From Saprospiraceae bacterium (GTDB lineage: Bacteria > Bacteroidota > Bacteroidia > Chitinophagales > Saprospiraceae), in contig JAIBCG010000026.1 of NCBI GenBank assembly GCA_019694295.1, positions 1-37,836 on the forward strand: a DNA stretch of 37,836 bases. Reading direction: 5' to 3'. This document shows positions 1 to 8,357 of this stretch, piece after piece. The notes beneath the pieces were generated by a model that was given only the letters and a program-made list of their open reading frames with translations, did not search any database and was not told the DNA's origin. Within the stretch, counting starts at the first letter, position 1. The number at the start of each line of letters is the position of its first letter. Both the position numbers and the translations under genes were made by a program.

Positions 1-310
1 CTAACGGATGGGTTCATGAGCAGTCATGAAACAGATAGTGCCACAGAAACAAGACTTTCACACACATGTGTGATAAAGGTGAAAACGTGTGGTAAGAGCG
101 CACGATGGTATCCGGCAACGGCTATCATGGGTAAACCTTGTGGGTTGCAATGCCATGTAAACCGGAGTTCCGAAAGGAGCAGGGTTGCTCGCCCTGTATG
201 ATGCTTCGGAGGGTAGGCAGCTAGATCTTGTCTGTGAAGGCAAGGCCAGATAAATGACAGAAATTTCAGTTAGCTGAAAGACAGAATCCGGCTTATAGGT
301 CAGCAGATTT
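1..310 (+). ncRNA. rnpB: RNase P RNA (class A), 5' end cut by window edge
   Basis: This is the catalytic RNA of ribonuclease P, which trims the 5' leader of pre-tRNAs. Conserved landmarks appear in the right order: the AGTGCCACAGAAA block near 38-50, the GGTAAGAGCGCAC core segment near 91-104, GGTAAACC-like bases near 130, the GGTAGGC block near 212, AGATAAATGACAG near 248-261, and the closing ACAGAATCCGGCTTATAGGTC near 282-302. The first roughly 60-80 bases, including the 5' P1 strand, lie upstream of the window. The 3' P1 strand runs into a hairpin terminator. Open frames overlapping this stretch on both strands are not genes. The assignment rests on remembered core motifs of bacterial RNase P, not on a covariance search. 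Confidence 0.93.
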
Positions 311-313
311 TTT

Positions 314-348
314 AAAAAAAGCCGGTGATTAAATCTGCCGGCTTTTTT
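314..348. terminator. Bidirectional hairpin terminator between rnpB and porV
   Basis: The arms AGCCGG (320-325) and CCGGCT (338-343) are flanked by A-runs on the left and T-runs on the right. The hairpin therefore reads as an intrinsic terminator in both directions. It lies between two convergent genes, rnpB on plus and porV on minus, and can serve both. Confidence 0.8.
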
Positions 349-371
349 GATTTAATATTTTTCAACAATCA

Positions 372-1580
372 CTATTCAGCTTCTGCCGATTTGTTGAATG
401 ACGCAATGTCAAACAGGAATGTGAATCGCAGCGTATTGTCAAGCGGGTTTCTTTGGTTGGTAGTAGGTACTAGGTAAGAAAAGTTAAGCGAAAATACGTT
501 GTACTTTACTCCGAGACCGGCTGTCAAAAATTGACGGTTACCTTTTGTAGGATCTTCGTAATAATATCCTGCCCTTAGTGCAAACTGTTTGTCGTACCAG
601 TATTCGATTCCGGATGAAACGCTGAACTCTCTCATTTCTTCACTGAAGCCACCCGGTGCATCACTAAATGAGCCAAGGATACCTGCTATCGGTGACTTGT
701 CGCGGTAATCGGGGCGGCCATTACCGTCTGCATCTGTAGTGGTTGGTGTCGGTACAAGTAGCTTGTTGAAGTCTGCCAGTAATGTTAGTGAATTATGCTC
801 ATCAAGGTTGAACTCCCATCCGGCACCAATACCCATATTGGCCGGTAAAAAATCTTTATTGATAGATTTGGTGTATGTTATCTTTGAACCAATATTTGTA
901 AATGCAGCACCAAGTGTCAGTACAGTAGGCGTTTCACCCATTTTTATTGGTTTGCGGTAGGTAAGTGATAAATCAGCCGCAAAGGCTGTACCTGCAAAAA
1001 TGTCGGTACTCTCTACAACCTGACCGGCTGCAAGGTTTGAGTAGATAAATTTTCCGTTGATACCGGCAGAAAAATTCTCAGCTAGCAATCGTGAGTATCC
1101 GAGTGACAATTCAAACTCACGCGGTTTGCCGTCTCTTATCGGGTTGCCACTTTCATCCGTAAATGAAATATTGCCCAATGAGAAATAACGCATTCCTACA
1201 CCTAATGTCTGAAGTTGGTCAAGTTTGTAATATCCTGACAAATATGCAAGAAAAACATCCGTTAAGCCTAAAGATCTCAACCAAGGTGAGTAACTACCTG
1301 CCATTGCAAATTTACTGTCTGCAAATACAAGTTTCGACGAATTGATGTGCATTGCATTTGGGTCGGCACTTGCACCTATACCGGCATCACCTAAGGCAGC
1401 TGTCCTTGCATCAGGTATTATTCGTAGAAAAGGTACAGCTGTGATAAGCGGATTGATACATTTTCCGTTGATGTGCAATGGACATCCGTCAGGAGGGGTG
1501 GTTTGAGCAGATAGTGATGTTGTTATCAAAAGCATTGAAGCTGCAATGGTGCAGAGTAAAACTACTTTTTTCATTCTCAT
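372..1580 (-). CDS. porV: PorV, T9SS outer-membrane shuttle protein
   Basis: PorV (LptO) is an outer-membrane beta-barrel of the FadL-like superfamily. It carries T9SS cargo from the translocon to the PorU sortase. The 402-residue product begins with a signal peptide (hydrophobic core about residues 6-22, ending LSAQ). A glycine-rich barrel follows, with the family-typical opening FLRIIPDARTAALGDAGIG near residues 50-68 and the ending FLFDIASFN. Length is normal for the family. A second ATG two codons in (1574) is an equally plausible start. It lies 87 bases downstream of porU on the same strand, so the two are probably co-transcribed; partnership of PorU and PorV is established for the family. 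Its stop faces rnpB across a shared terminator. No defects were seen. Confidence 0.93.
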   Translation of the reverse strand: MRMKKVVLLCTIAASMLLITTSLSAQTTPPDGCPLHINGKCINPLITAVPFLRIIPDARTAALGDAGIGASADPNAMHINSSKLVFADSKFAMAGSYSPWLRSLGLTDVFLAYLSGYYKLDQLQTLGVGMRYFSLGNISFTDESGNPIRDGKPREFELSLGYSRLLAENFSAGINGKFIYSNLAAGQVVESTDIFAGTAFAADLSLTYRKPIKMGETPTVLTLGAAFTNIGSKITYTKSINKDFLPANMGIGAGWEFNLDEHNSLTLLADFNKLLVPTPTTTDADGNGRPDYRDKSPIAGILGSFSDAPGGFSEEMREFSVSSGIEYWYDKQFALRAGYYYEDPTKGNRQFLTAGLGVKYNVFSLNFSYLVPTTNQRNPLDNTLRFTFLFDIASFNKSAEAE

Positions 1581-1667
1581 TATTAGATGTGTTTTTTGAT
1601 GTGCTGTTTAGACATACATTTTCGATGTAAGCCGTAGTACAGCATTTATAACTATTATTAAGCAAAT

Positions 1668-4600
1668 TTATTTTAAAATCACCAACTTTTCGTAGTCACT
1701 TTCTGCTTTTTTTCCTGCAACTCCGCCTTCAGTTTCACTAATTTTTACTTTATAAATATAAACACCACGTGCAAGGCCATTGCCATAATCATCTTTACCA
1801 TCCCAGTTTATACCGGTTATTCTGCTGCCGGTAGCCTGTATGTCCTGATGTATTGTTTTTACAAGTGATCCACTTACTGAATAAATACTTATACGAACAT
1901 GAAGATTTTTGTTACCAAAATTATGCTCAAATTGAAAAGATGTTGAGCTGGTAAACGGATTTGGATAGTTCAATACATGTGCAAGAGCAAGTACGCCATT
2001 CTCAGCTACTGTAAACTCGGTGGTTCCTTCTCCACTTTTGTTACTGATATCCCATGCCTTTACTTTTAATGTGTGTACGCCGGGTGCAATATCCTTTAAC
2101 GGATACCTCACAGTACCTTTGGCCGGATTGTTCAATTCCGATTCAAAGAAGTCGTTGAGGATGATTTCGCCCTGTGTGTTTTCGTCTATTACTGCTGTTA
2201 GGTCATGCCCGATAGAACTACCGGTAATATTGATGCCAAGGTCATCTGATATTTTGGCTAGCAATACCGGATTGGCCTCCGTAATTCCACCTTTAACGAA
2301 ATTTTCATCATTTAGAAAAACATTGACCACCGGAGGTGTATCATCACTAATTGGATTGGTTGCTGTGCCTCCTATTACTATTTTATCATAATATCCTGCA
2401 GCATCCAGGTCTGTACCATTCTCAGCATAATAACTGATCTTGCCTAAGCCGTATTTGTAGTCAATATCTTTTGGTACCACAAATGAAAAACTGAATAGCC
2501 CTTTTTCTACTGATGCCACTCCTTTGAAAATCACATTCTTCTGAAGCGAAAAGCTGGTTACTACACTTCCTTTGTCTTGTGCAAGTGTTTTATAATCTTT
2601 AGCCTTGTCGAATATTGTCACATATAGTTTGCCATTGAAGTCATCAAGCAATTGGCCTGAGCAGGACAGTACACGACCTTCAATACTCACCTTTTGAAGT
2701 GCACTTAGCGTATCGCCTACACCACTTTTGGTAAGATGTCCGTTAATCTTTGTGGTTTCGACATTACCCGAAGGTATAGCTATCTGTATGGAAGGATCGC
2801 CAACCAGAAGAAACTTCCTTGCATTTGAAAGATTTGGAGAAAATGCAAAATTATCCTTCGAGCTGCGGCATACATCACCAAGCCTCGGGTTTGCACAATT
2901 GGTTTTTTGGAAAAGTGAATCATACACGGTACGAACAAGTGCCGCATTGGAGATGGCATATACAGCCCTGGTAGTAGTTAGCAACGCAATGGCACCACCT
3001 TTTGGGTTATTGAATGTCTGCTCTCCTCCTGAATAAATACTAGGATCGTCAAACCCGGTGAACGTACAAGTAGCAGTAATGAACAACGCAAGTCTGTCAA
3101 AATTTGTCCAGCTGTTGATGTCTGAAATATTGACGACTCGCTCTTGTGCCAGACCTTTGGGTCCTCCGTGACCAAGATAACAGTACACCAGACTACCTTT
3201 AAATATATCGTTGTTGATAGCATTATTAGCCTCGGGTATTCTGTCACCACCTGGTGTGGCAACCTGCTGGAAGGCATCCAAATAAATTTTGTTCTGATTA
3301 TAGACAGGGTGTGTCACGGTAATTTTCTTTGCTATTCCTTCTGTATCATCCAGGTGCATATTCTGGTCTTCATCATCTGCTGAAAAAACAATTCGGTTCC
3401 TCCAGTCGCGCATACCGTCAGGGTTGGTATCATACTGTATTATTTTGTTGATGGCAGTTTCTGCTTGTTCAGCATTATTCACAGGCATTCTGCCTATTGA
3501 AATATCTATAACACCTTTCAAATCCTTTCCTTCTTCAGGATCAAGAAGCCCGAAAAAATCATCAGTAGGGTAGGAATACACCGGATTGAGGCTCTCCTCT
3601 GTTTCAAACACAGGAATGAAATTGAGGTGAGGTTGGTTGTTGAGATTATTCTTATAATCAAAGCTTGCATCTCCAAACAATAAAAGATACTTGTAGTCTG
3701 GTGTTCTGGAGTACAACATTCTGGAGAAATCGCGTATGGCACTTATGTCTTGACGCCCACTTGAAAACTCATTGTACAACTGGTCAATACGTACAAGGGA
3801 TATTTTAAGGCCACTTTTGCTTTCACGGTGCGACTTCAGCTTCATGACTTGTTGTTCGAAGCTTTTTTCGTACAATATGACCATGTTGGTTTGCTCTATT
3901 CCGTGTAGATTCTGGTTTTCAATTTTTGACACATATTCCGGAGTGTTATAATTTCCGTCAGGGTAAAATGACACGAACCTTTCCAATCCATTCACCTGCC
4001 TCGAAAATCGTGCAGTATTATTGCTTATTGTTACATTTTCTTTTACAACATTGCCCGGTGTGGAGATGTTCCATACCCAAAGATTTGGCTTTGCGTTGCT
4101 GATTTCGTAGCCTGCTTCCGGATATTGGAGTGTATTTGGGTCCTGAAAAAACAATGGGCTGCTTGCCATGTTCAGTTTTCGGTAAGCATTCATTTCGATG
4201 TAATCAAGCCAACCGGTCGAATTGTTGCCGGCTATGAATTTGACTGAAGTGTTTATCTGGCTTTGGGTAGGGAGGAATTTGTAGTTCACATTTCCATACC
4301 TTGCATAATAAGCCTCTACATCTCCCAAGTCGGTATTCGATATCTGCGAAGAATTGACTTGTTTGCCAAGTATTGTCATTGTAAATTTTGTAAATTCCGA
4401 ACTTCTGGCAGCAAATTCGGCATACATGAACACTGTATCTGTAAGGATGATGTCGTCGAATACAAATTGTGAATCGTATTTTTTTTCGGTAGATGCACTA
4501 AAAGCATCCCCAAACCAACGTCTGCCAGAACCCTGGGCATATTCGAAACTGTTGAGCAGATTAAATTTTTCGTCTTCAACACGTTTTACATCCAGAAATT

Positions 4601-5510
4601 TATTAGTCCAGAAGGCGGGATTTGCGTTGTAGATGCTTTGGCTTATTCTTTTACCATTGCCACCACTTATTTGTATGAAGTAATAATTTTTTGCTGAATA
4701 CAGATTGGTCACGAGGTTGAGCAGCTTTGTTTTCTCGTTGTATTTTTTTTCGTTAGCACCTGAGGCATAAAATAAAATATAGTCTCCGGCATCAAATTTT
4801 TCGTCATCTTCACCAGAAAAATAAATGGCATTTTCGATCAAATCATCGGGTCTGTCAATACTGCTGGCTTCAGGCAGCATGCCGCCTGGGTTACCGAATA
4901 TTTTTACATGGCGTGGATTGATTGTATTTGGGTCGATACCCAGTGTATTTTTGAAAAAATTGTAGTCGAGTTTGTAGATTCCGTCTGCTCCGACAGCTAC
5001 TTTGTAATTATCGCCTGTTGATAAAGCAGATGTTGTAGTCCATCCATTTCTGGTTTGCACAGATATGGTTGGTGTAAATGTTGCCTCCAGGGTATAACTA
5101 AGCAGGCGTTCCCATGATCCGGAAGCATTTTTTCTTACTGTAGGAATGGAGACAAAGGCAGAATATTTTCCCCTTGTACCACCAACATTTGACTGTAAAG
5201 TATAATTTTCCGGCATTTGGAGAAGTGGAGTGTATTCTGAAGCAATATTGACCGGCTCCCATTTGGCGGAAATAATATGACAACTCATTTTACCAAAAGA
5301 CGGTACCGGTATGGTCAGACTTTTAAAAGGCAGACCCGGATTTTCATCACCATAAAGGCAATCTGTACACGGCCAAATGATTATGGTTTTTCCTCCGGCA
5401 GATTGTTCAGTTCTGAATTTTTCTCCCCATTTAACTTCACCACTAAATTGCTGGGAAAAAACTGAATTTGCTACGCACAAAAGCAGGATTAGCAAGAGAT
5501 TAGACTTCAT
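1668..5510 (-). CDS. porU: PorU, T9SS sortase (C25 gingipain-like peptidase)
   Basis: PorU cleaves the C-terminal sorting domain from T9SS cargo at the cell surface and joins the cargo to anionic lipopolysaccharide. I place the start at the ATG at 5510, giving 1280 residues that begin MKSNLLLILLL with a clean signal peptide ending VFSQ. The open frame extends 20 codons upstream, but those would bury the signal peptide. The peptidase domain spans roughly residues 540-930. It shows the catalytic pair: His781 in CYLGHGG and Cys815 in ITATCTFTGFDD. Near the C-terminus, NYPNPF and the segment WDGKDDYGNGLARGVYIYKV form a sorting-domain-like beta-sandwich, which PorU itself is known to retain. It is first in the porU-porV pair. 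A PorP/SprF-family gene diverges 130 bases upstream. Confidence 0.94.
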   Translation of the reverse strand: MKSNLLLILLLCVANSVFSQQFSGEVKWGEKFRTEQSAGGKTIIIWPCTDCLYGDENPGLPFKSLTIPVPSFGKMSCHIISAKWEPVNIASEYTPLLQMPENYTLQSNVGGTRGKYSAFVSIPTVRKNASGSWERLLSYTLEATFTPTISVQTRNGWTTTSALSTGDNYKVAVGADGIYKLDYNFFKNTLGIDPNTINPRHVKIFGNPGGMLPEASSIDRPDDLIENAIYFSGEDDEKFDAGDYILFYASGANEKKYNEKTKLLNLVTNLYSAKNYYFIQISGGNGKRISQSIYNANPAFWTNKFLDVKRVEDEKFNLLNSFEYAQGSGRRWFGDAFSASTEKKYDSQFVFDDIILTDTVFMYAEFAARSSEFTKFTMTILGKQVNSSQISNTDLGDVEAYYARYGNVNYKFLPTQSQINTSVKFIAGNNSTGWLDYIEMNAYRKLNMASSPLFFQDPNTLQYPEAGYEISNAKPNLWVWNISTPGNVVKENVTISNNTARFSRQVNGLERFVSFYPDGNYNTPEYVSKIENQNLHGIEQTNMVILYEKSFEQQVMKLKSHRESKSGLKISLVRIDQLYNEFSSGRQDISAIRDFSRMLYSRTPDYKYLLLFGDASFDYKNNLNNQPHLNFIPVFETEESLNPVYSYPTDDFFGLLDPEEGKDLKGVIDISIGRMPVNNAEQAETAINKIIQYDTNPDGMRDWRNRIVFSADDEDQNMHLDDTEGIAKKITVTHPVYNQNKIYLDAFQQVATPGGDRIPEANNAINNDIFKGSLVYCYLGHGGPKGLAQERVVNISDINSWTNFDRLALFITATCTFTGFDDPSIYSGGEQTFNNPKGGAIALLTTTRAVYAISNAALVRTVYDSLFQKTNCANPRLGDVCRSSKDNFAFSPNLSNARKFLLVGDPSIQIAIPSGNVETTKINGHLTKSGVGDTLSALQKVSIEGRVLSCSGQLLDDFNGKLYVTIFDKAKDYKTLAQDKGSVVTSFSLQKNVIFKGVASVEKGLFSFSFVVPKDIDYKYGLGKISYYAENGTDLDAAGYYDKIVIGGTATNPISDDTPPVVNVFLNDENFVKGGITEANPVLLAKISDDLGINITGSSIGHDLTAVIDENTQGEIILNDFFESELNNPAKGTVRYPLKDIAPGVHTLKVKAWDISNKSGEGTTEFTVAENGVLALAHVLNYPNPFTSSTSFQFEHNFGNKNLHVRISIYSVSGSLVKTIHQDIQATGSRITGINWDGKDDYGNGLARGVYIYKVKISETEGGVAGKKAESDYEKLVILK

Positions 5511-5640
5511 TTTTTTATTAATTATGTAGAATTCAGTTAGGATAGTGGTGTATTTTTTTAATGTTATCAAAACGTTAATTTAAAATTTGTATTGTATTTG
5601 TACCTTTATTAACTACTTTTACGTTTAAGTTATAATTATT

Positions 5641-6669
5641 ATGGTCTCAAAAATACTTAAAGTTTTATTTTTTAATCTTTTTTTGTTCTCTACAGTAGTT
5701 CAGTTGAGAGCTCAAGATCCTGTTTTCAGTCAGTTTTATTCTTCACCTGTGCAGATTAATCCGGCATTCGCAGGCAACACGTTGAATCCCTTCATTTCGC
5801 TTCAGTATCGCAATCAATGGCCCGCACTTAAGGCTTATGTTACCTATGCTGCGACCTATGATCAGGCTATTCCTGATTTAAACATTGGTACGGGCATTTT
5901 GTTGATGACTGACAACGCCGGTGATGGTATTTACAAGACCAATCAGGTTGCAGGATTTTTTAGTTATGACCTGCAGTTGGGTAATGATATACATACTAAA
6001 ATAGGTGTTGAAGCCGGATACGTTCAAAGTCGTCTTAATTGGAACAAACTCGTGTTTTTTGACCAGCTTGACCCACGTTATGGCACCAAAGATGCAGCAG
6101 GCAACCCAAACCTGAGTGGAGAACAAAGGCCGGATAATCTTAATCAAGGCATACTTGATTTGGGAGCCGGTATCCTTGCTTACAACCATACTTATTACGC
6201 AGGTATGTCATACAAGCACCTTACTTCACCGGATGTAAGTTATTTTAATAAAAACAATAAACTTTTTGTTGGATTGCCAACAAGGATTACCGTGCATGCA
6301 GGGGCCCAGTATGCTTTGGGTTCGTCTTATAGTCCGAGTGGTGTTTTTATTTCGCCCAATATTATGTACGTAAAGCAGGGAGAATTCAGCCAGATAAATG
6401 GAGGTGCCTATATCGGCATTAATAAATTCTTTTTTGGCGGTTGGTACAGACACTCAGGCCAAAATGCAGATGCTATCATTGGTTTGGTTGGTTTCCAACA
6501 AGATATTCTGAAAATTGGTTATTCTTATGATTTTACCCTTTCCGGTTTATCGGGCAATTCGGGCGGAAGTCATGAAGTTTCACTGACATTTAATTTTGAC
6601 AATACAGAGAGAGCGAAAAAGCGACAGCGATACCGCGATATGCAGGATTGTTTCAAGATGTTTAGGTAA
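5641..6669 (+). CDS. PorP/SprF-family outer-membrane protein
   Basis: These proteins are T9SS-associated outer-membrane barrels. PorP is a core part of the system, whereas SprF-type paralogues assist single large type B cargos. The 342-residue product has a signal peptide (about 1-24, ending LRAQ) followed by the family hallmark DPVFSQFYSSPVQINPAFAG, and ends in alternating aromatic/glycine barrel strands. It is divergent from porU and is followed 110 bases later by gldJ on the same strand. The family is highly paralogous and no type B cargo is adjacent, so PorP versus SprF cannot be decided and no symbol is given. A 7/8 match to the -7 element (TACCTTTA, 5601-5608) lies upstream, but no -33 element is correctly spaced. 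Confidence 0.88.
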   Translation: MVSKILKVLFFNLFLFSTVVQLRAQDPVFSQFYSSPVQINPAFAGNTLNPFISLQYRNQWPALKAYVTYAATYDQAIPDLNIGTGILLMTDNAGDGIYKTNQVAGFFSYDLQLGNDIHTKIGVEAGYVQSRLNWNKLVFFDQLDPRYGTKDAAGNPNLSGEQRPDNLNQGILDLGAGILAYNHTYYAGMSYKHLTSPDVSYFNKNNKLFVGLPTRITVHAGAQYALGSSYSPSGVFISPNIMYVKQGEFSQINGGAYIGINKFFFGGWYRHSGQNADAIIGLVGFQQDILKIGYSYDFTLSGLSGNSGGSHEVSLTFNFDNTERAKKRQRYRDMQDCFKMFR

Positions 6670-6738
6670 AAATTGTTAAAATTTACTTTTTTTGTATTTT
6701 TTTTTGTGTTTATACGTGTATATGTTTGATCTAATATA

Positions 6739-6746
6739 TAAATTTG
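6739..6746 (+). promoter_or_regulatory. Candidate -7 element upstream of gldJ
   Basis: TAAATTTG is a full match to the Bacteroidota -7 consensus TAnnTTTG. It lies 34 bases before the gldJ ATG. No correctly spaced TTTG -33 element was found, so the call is tentative. Confidence 0.35.
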
Positions 6747-6779
6747 TCGCTTAACTTTCAAAAAGAATAGTAATCGTTT

Positions 6780-8288
6780 ATGAAAAATGTCTCAAAACTA
6801 TTGTTTTTACTCATTGGTACAGCACTGATTTTTGGTTCTTGTAAGAGTGGTAAAAACGACAGATCATCATCTACCGGCTGGAAGTACAATGACCAGAAAT
6901 GGGGTGGGTTTGAAAAATTAAACTACGAAGGTCAGGTTACAGGACCAAATCTTGTACTCATTCAGGGTGGTACTTTTACGATGGGTGTTACCGAAGAGGA
7001 TGTAGCTGCAGAATGGAACAACGTACCTCGTCGAGTTACTGTTTCTTCATTTTATATGGATGAAACAGAAGTAACAAACATTGATTACCGCGAGTATCTG
7101 TACTGGATTAGCAACACTTTTGGTGAATCATATCCCGAGGTGTATGCAAAAGCCCTTCCTGATACACTTGTATGGAGAGAAGAATTGGCATACAACGAAC
7201 CGTACGTAGAAACTTACTTCAGATATCCGGCTTATGACAATTATCCGGTAGTAGGTGTTAACTGGGTGCAGGCTAATGAATTCTGCAAATGGAGAACCGA
7301 CAGGGTGAATGAAATGATTTTGATAGAAAGAGGTATCCTTAATAATAATAACGATCAGAAAGATTCTGACAACTTCAATACTGAATCGTATCTTACGGGT
7401 CAATATCAGGGCAGTGTAAAGAAAAACCTGAAAGATATGAAAACAGGTGGCGACCGTCCTGTGAAATTCGAAGATGGTATCCTGCTACCTGCTTACCGCC
7501 TCCCTACCGAAGCTGAGTGGGAATACGCTGCTTTGGGCCTCATCGGCAATCAACCATCTGAAAAAGACGAAGTGATAACCGACAGAAAGATTTATCCTTG
7601 GGATGGTAATACAGTAAGATACCAGAAAAGAAATAAATACCAGGGTGAAATCCTTGCCAACTTTAAAAGATCTGCCGGGGACTACATGGGTATGGCAGGT
7701 AAACTCAATGACGCTGCTTCTATAACATGTGACGTTCGTAAATTTTTACCTAACGACTATGGATTATACAACATGGCTGGTAACGTAAACGAATGGACCC
7801 TAGACTTATACAGACCATTGACATCAACAACTTTGAGAGACCATGAGGATCAGGACCTTAACCCATACCGTGGTAATAAGTTCCAAACTAAAGTGCTGGA
7901 TGAAAATGGCAAACCAGTAGAGAAAGACAGCCTTGGTCGTCTGGTGTACAGACCAGTAACAGATGAAGAAGCTGTCGTAAGAGATAATTACAAAAAAGGT
8001 GAAGTTTATAATTACCTGGACGGTGACTCTACTTCTGCAGCTGTCTATGAATATGGTAAAACTACTCTTGTAAGTGATAAAGCCAGAGTAATCAAAGGCG
8101 GTAGCTGGGCCGACAGAGCTTATTGGTTGTCTCCAGGTGCAAGAAGGTTTAAAGAAGAAGACAAGTCTGACCGTACGCTTGGTTTCAGATGCGCCATGAC
8201 AAGAACCGGTGGCCCTGCCGGTAACGACGATAGCGCAGGTAACAAGTTCAAAGCTAAAAAGCAAAAAGTACAGAGAAAATATAAATAA
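6780..8288 (+). CDS. gldJ: GldJ, gliding/T9SS lipoprotein with sulfatase-modifying fold
   Basis: GldJ is a lipoprotein required for gliding and T9SS function in flavobacteria and is related to GldK/PorK. The 502-residue product has a lipoprotein signal peptide with lipobox FGSC (Cys21). The rest is a formylglycine-generating-enzyme-like (SUMF1) domain from about residue 57 to 485. Diagnostic blocks are IQGGTFTMG, YPVVGVNWVQANEFCKWR, YRLPTEAEWEYAA, YGLYNMAGNVNEW, VIKGGSWADRAYW and TLGFRCAM. The C-terminus is lysine-rich. GldJ and GldK both carry this fold; I call GldJ because porV/porU and murF flank it, an arrangement I recall from flavobacteria. A strong terminator follows immediately. Confidence 0.88.
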   Translation: MKNVSKLLFLLIGTALIFGSCKSGKNDRSSSTGWKYNDQKWGGFEKLNYEGQVTGPNLVLIQGGTFTMGVTEEDVAAEWNNVPRRVTVSSFYMDETEVTNIDYREYLYWISNTFGESYPEVYAKALPDTLVWREELAYNEPYVETYFRYPAYDNYPVVGVNWVQANEFCKWRTDRVNEMILIERGILNNNNDQKDSDNFNTESYLTGQYQGSVKKNLKDMKTGGDRPVKFEDGILLPAYRLPTEAEWEYAALGLIGNQPSEKDEVITDRKIYPWDGNTVRYQKRNKYQGEILANFKRSAGDYMGMAGKLNDAASITCDVRKFLPNDYGLYNMAGNVNEWTLDLYRPLTSTTLRDHEDQDLNPYRGNKFQTKVLDENGKPVEKDSLGRLVYRPVTDEEAVVRDNYKKGEVYNYLDGDSTSAAVYEYGKTTLVSDKARVIKGGSWADRAYWLSPGARRFKEEDKSDRTLGFRCAMTRTGGPAGNDDSAGNKFKAKKQKVQRKYK

Positions 8289-8310
8289 TCTGTTGTTAAC
8301 TCAAACAGAA

Positions 8311-8345
8311 AAGTCTCCAAGGTTTATCTTTGGAGACTTTTTTTT
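8311..8345 (+). terminator. Intrinsic terminator after gldJ
   Basis: A perfect 10-base stem (8311-8320 with 8330-8339) closes a 9-base loop and runs into eight consecutive T residues. It begins 22 bases after the gldJ stop and ends 12 bases before the murF start. Most gldJ transcripts should therefore stop before murF. Confidence 0.88.
8325..8332 (+). promoter_or_regulatory. Candidate murF -7 element inside the gldJ terminator
   Basis: TATCTTTG matches TAnnTTTG fully. It spans the loop and the first bases of the 3' arm of the gldJ terminator hairpin, 25 bases before the murF ATG. There is no well-spaced TTTG upstream. If active, murF would have a leader of about 20 bases. Confidence 0.3.
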
Positions 8346-8357
8346 ATTAATAAAATT

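Noticed and set aside
16..243. Two 61-residue open frames, one on each strand, over the left edge
   Set aside because: They overlap conserved RNase P RNA core segments and have no start context or protein-like composition.
5511..5570. Upstream 20-codon extension of the porU frame
   Set aside because: It would place a polar, AT-rich stretch before an otherwise ideal signal peptide; the ATG at 5510 is preferred.
5586..5608. Promoter TTTG...TACCTTTA upstream of the PorP/SprF-family gene
   Set aside because: The two elements are only 11 bases apart instead of about 20, so only a weak -7 match remains.
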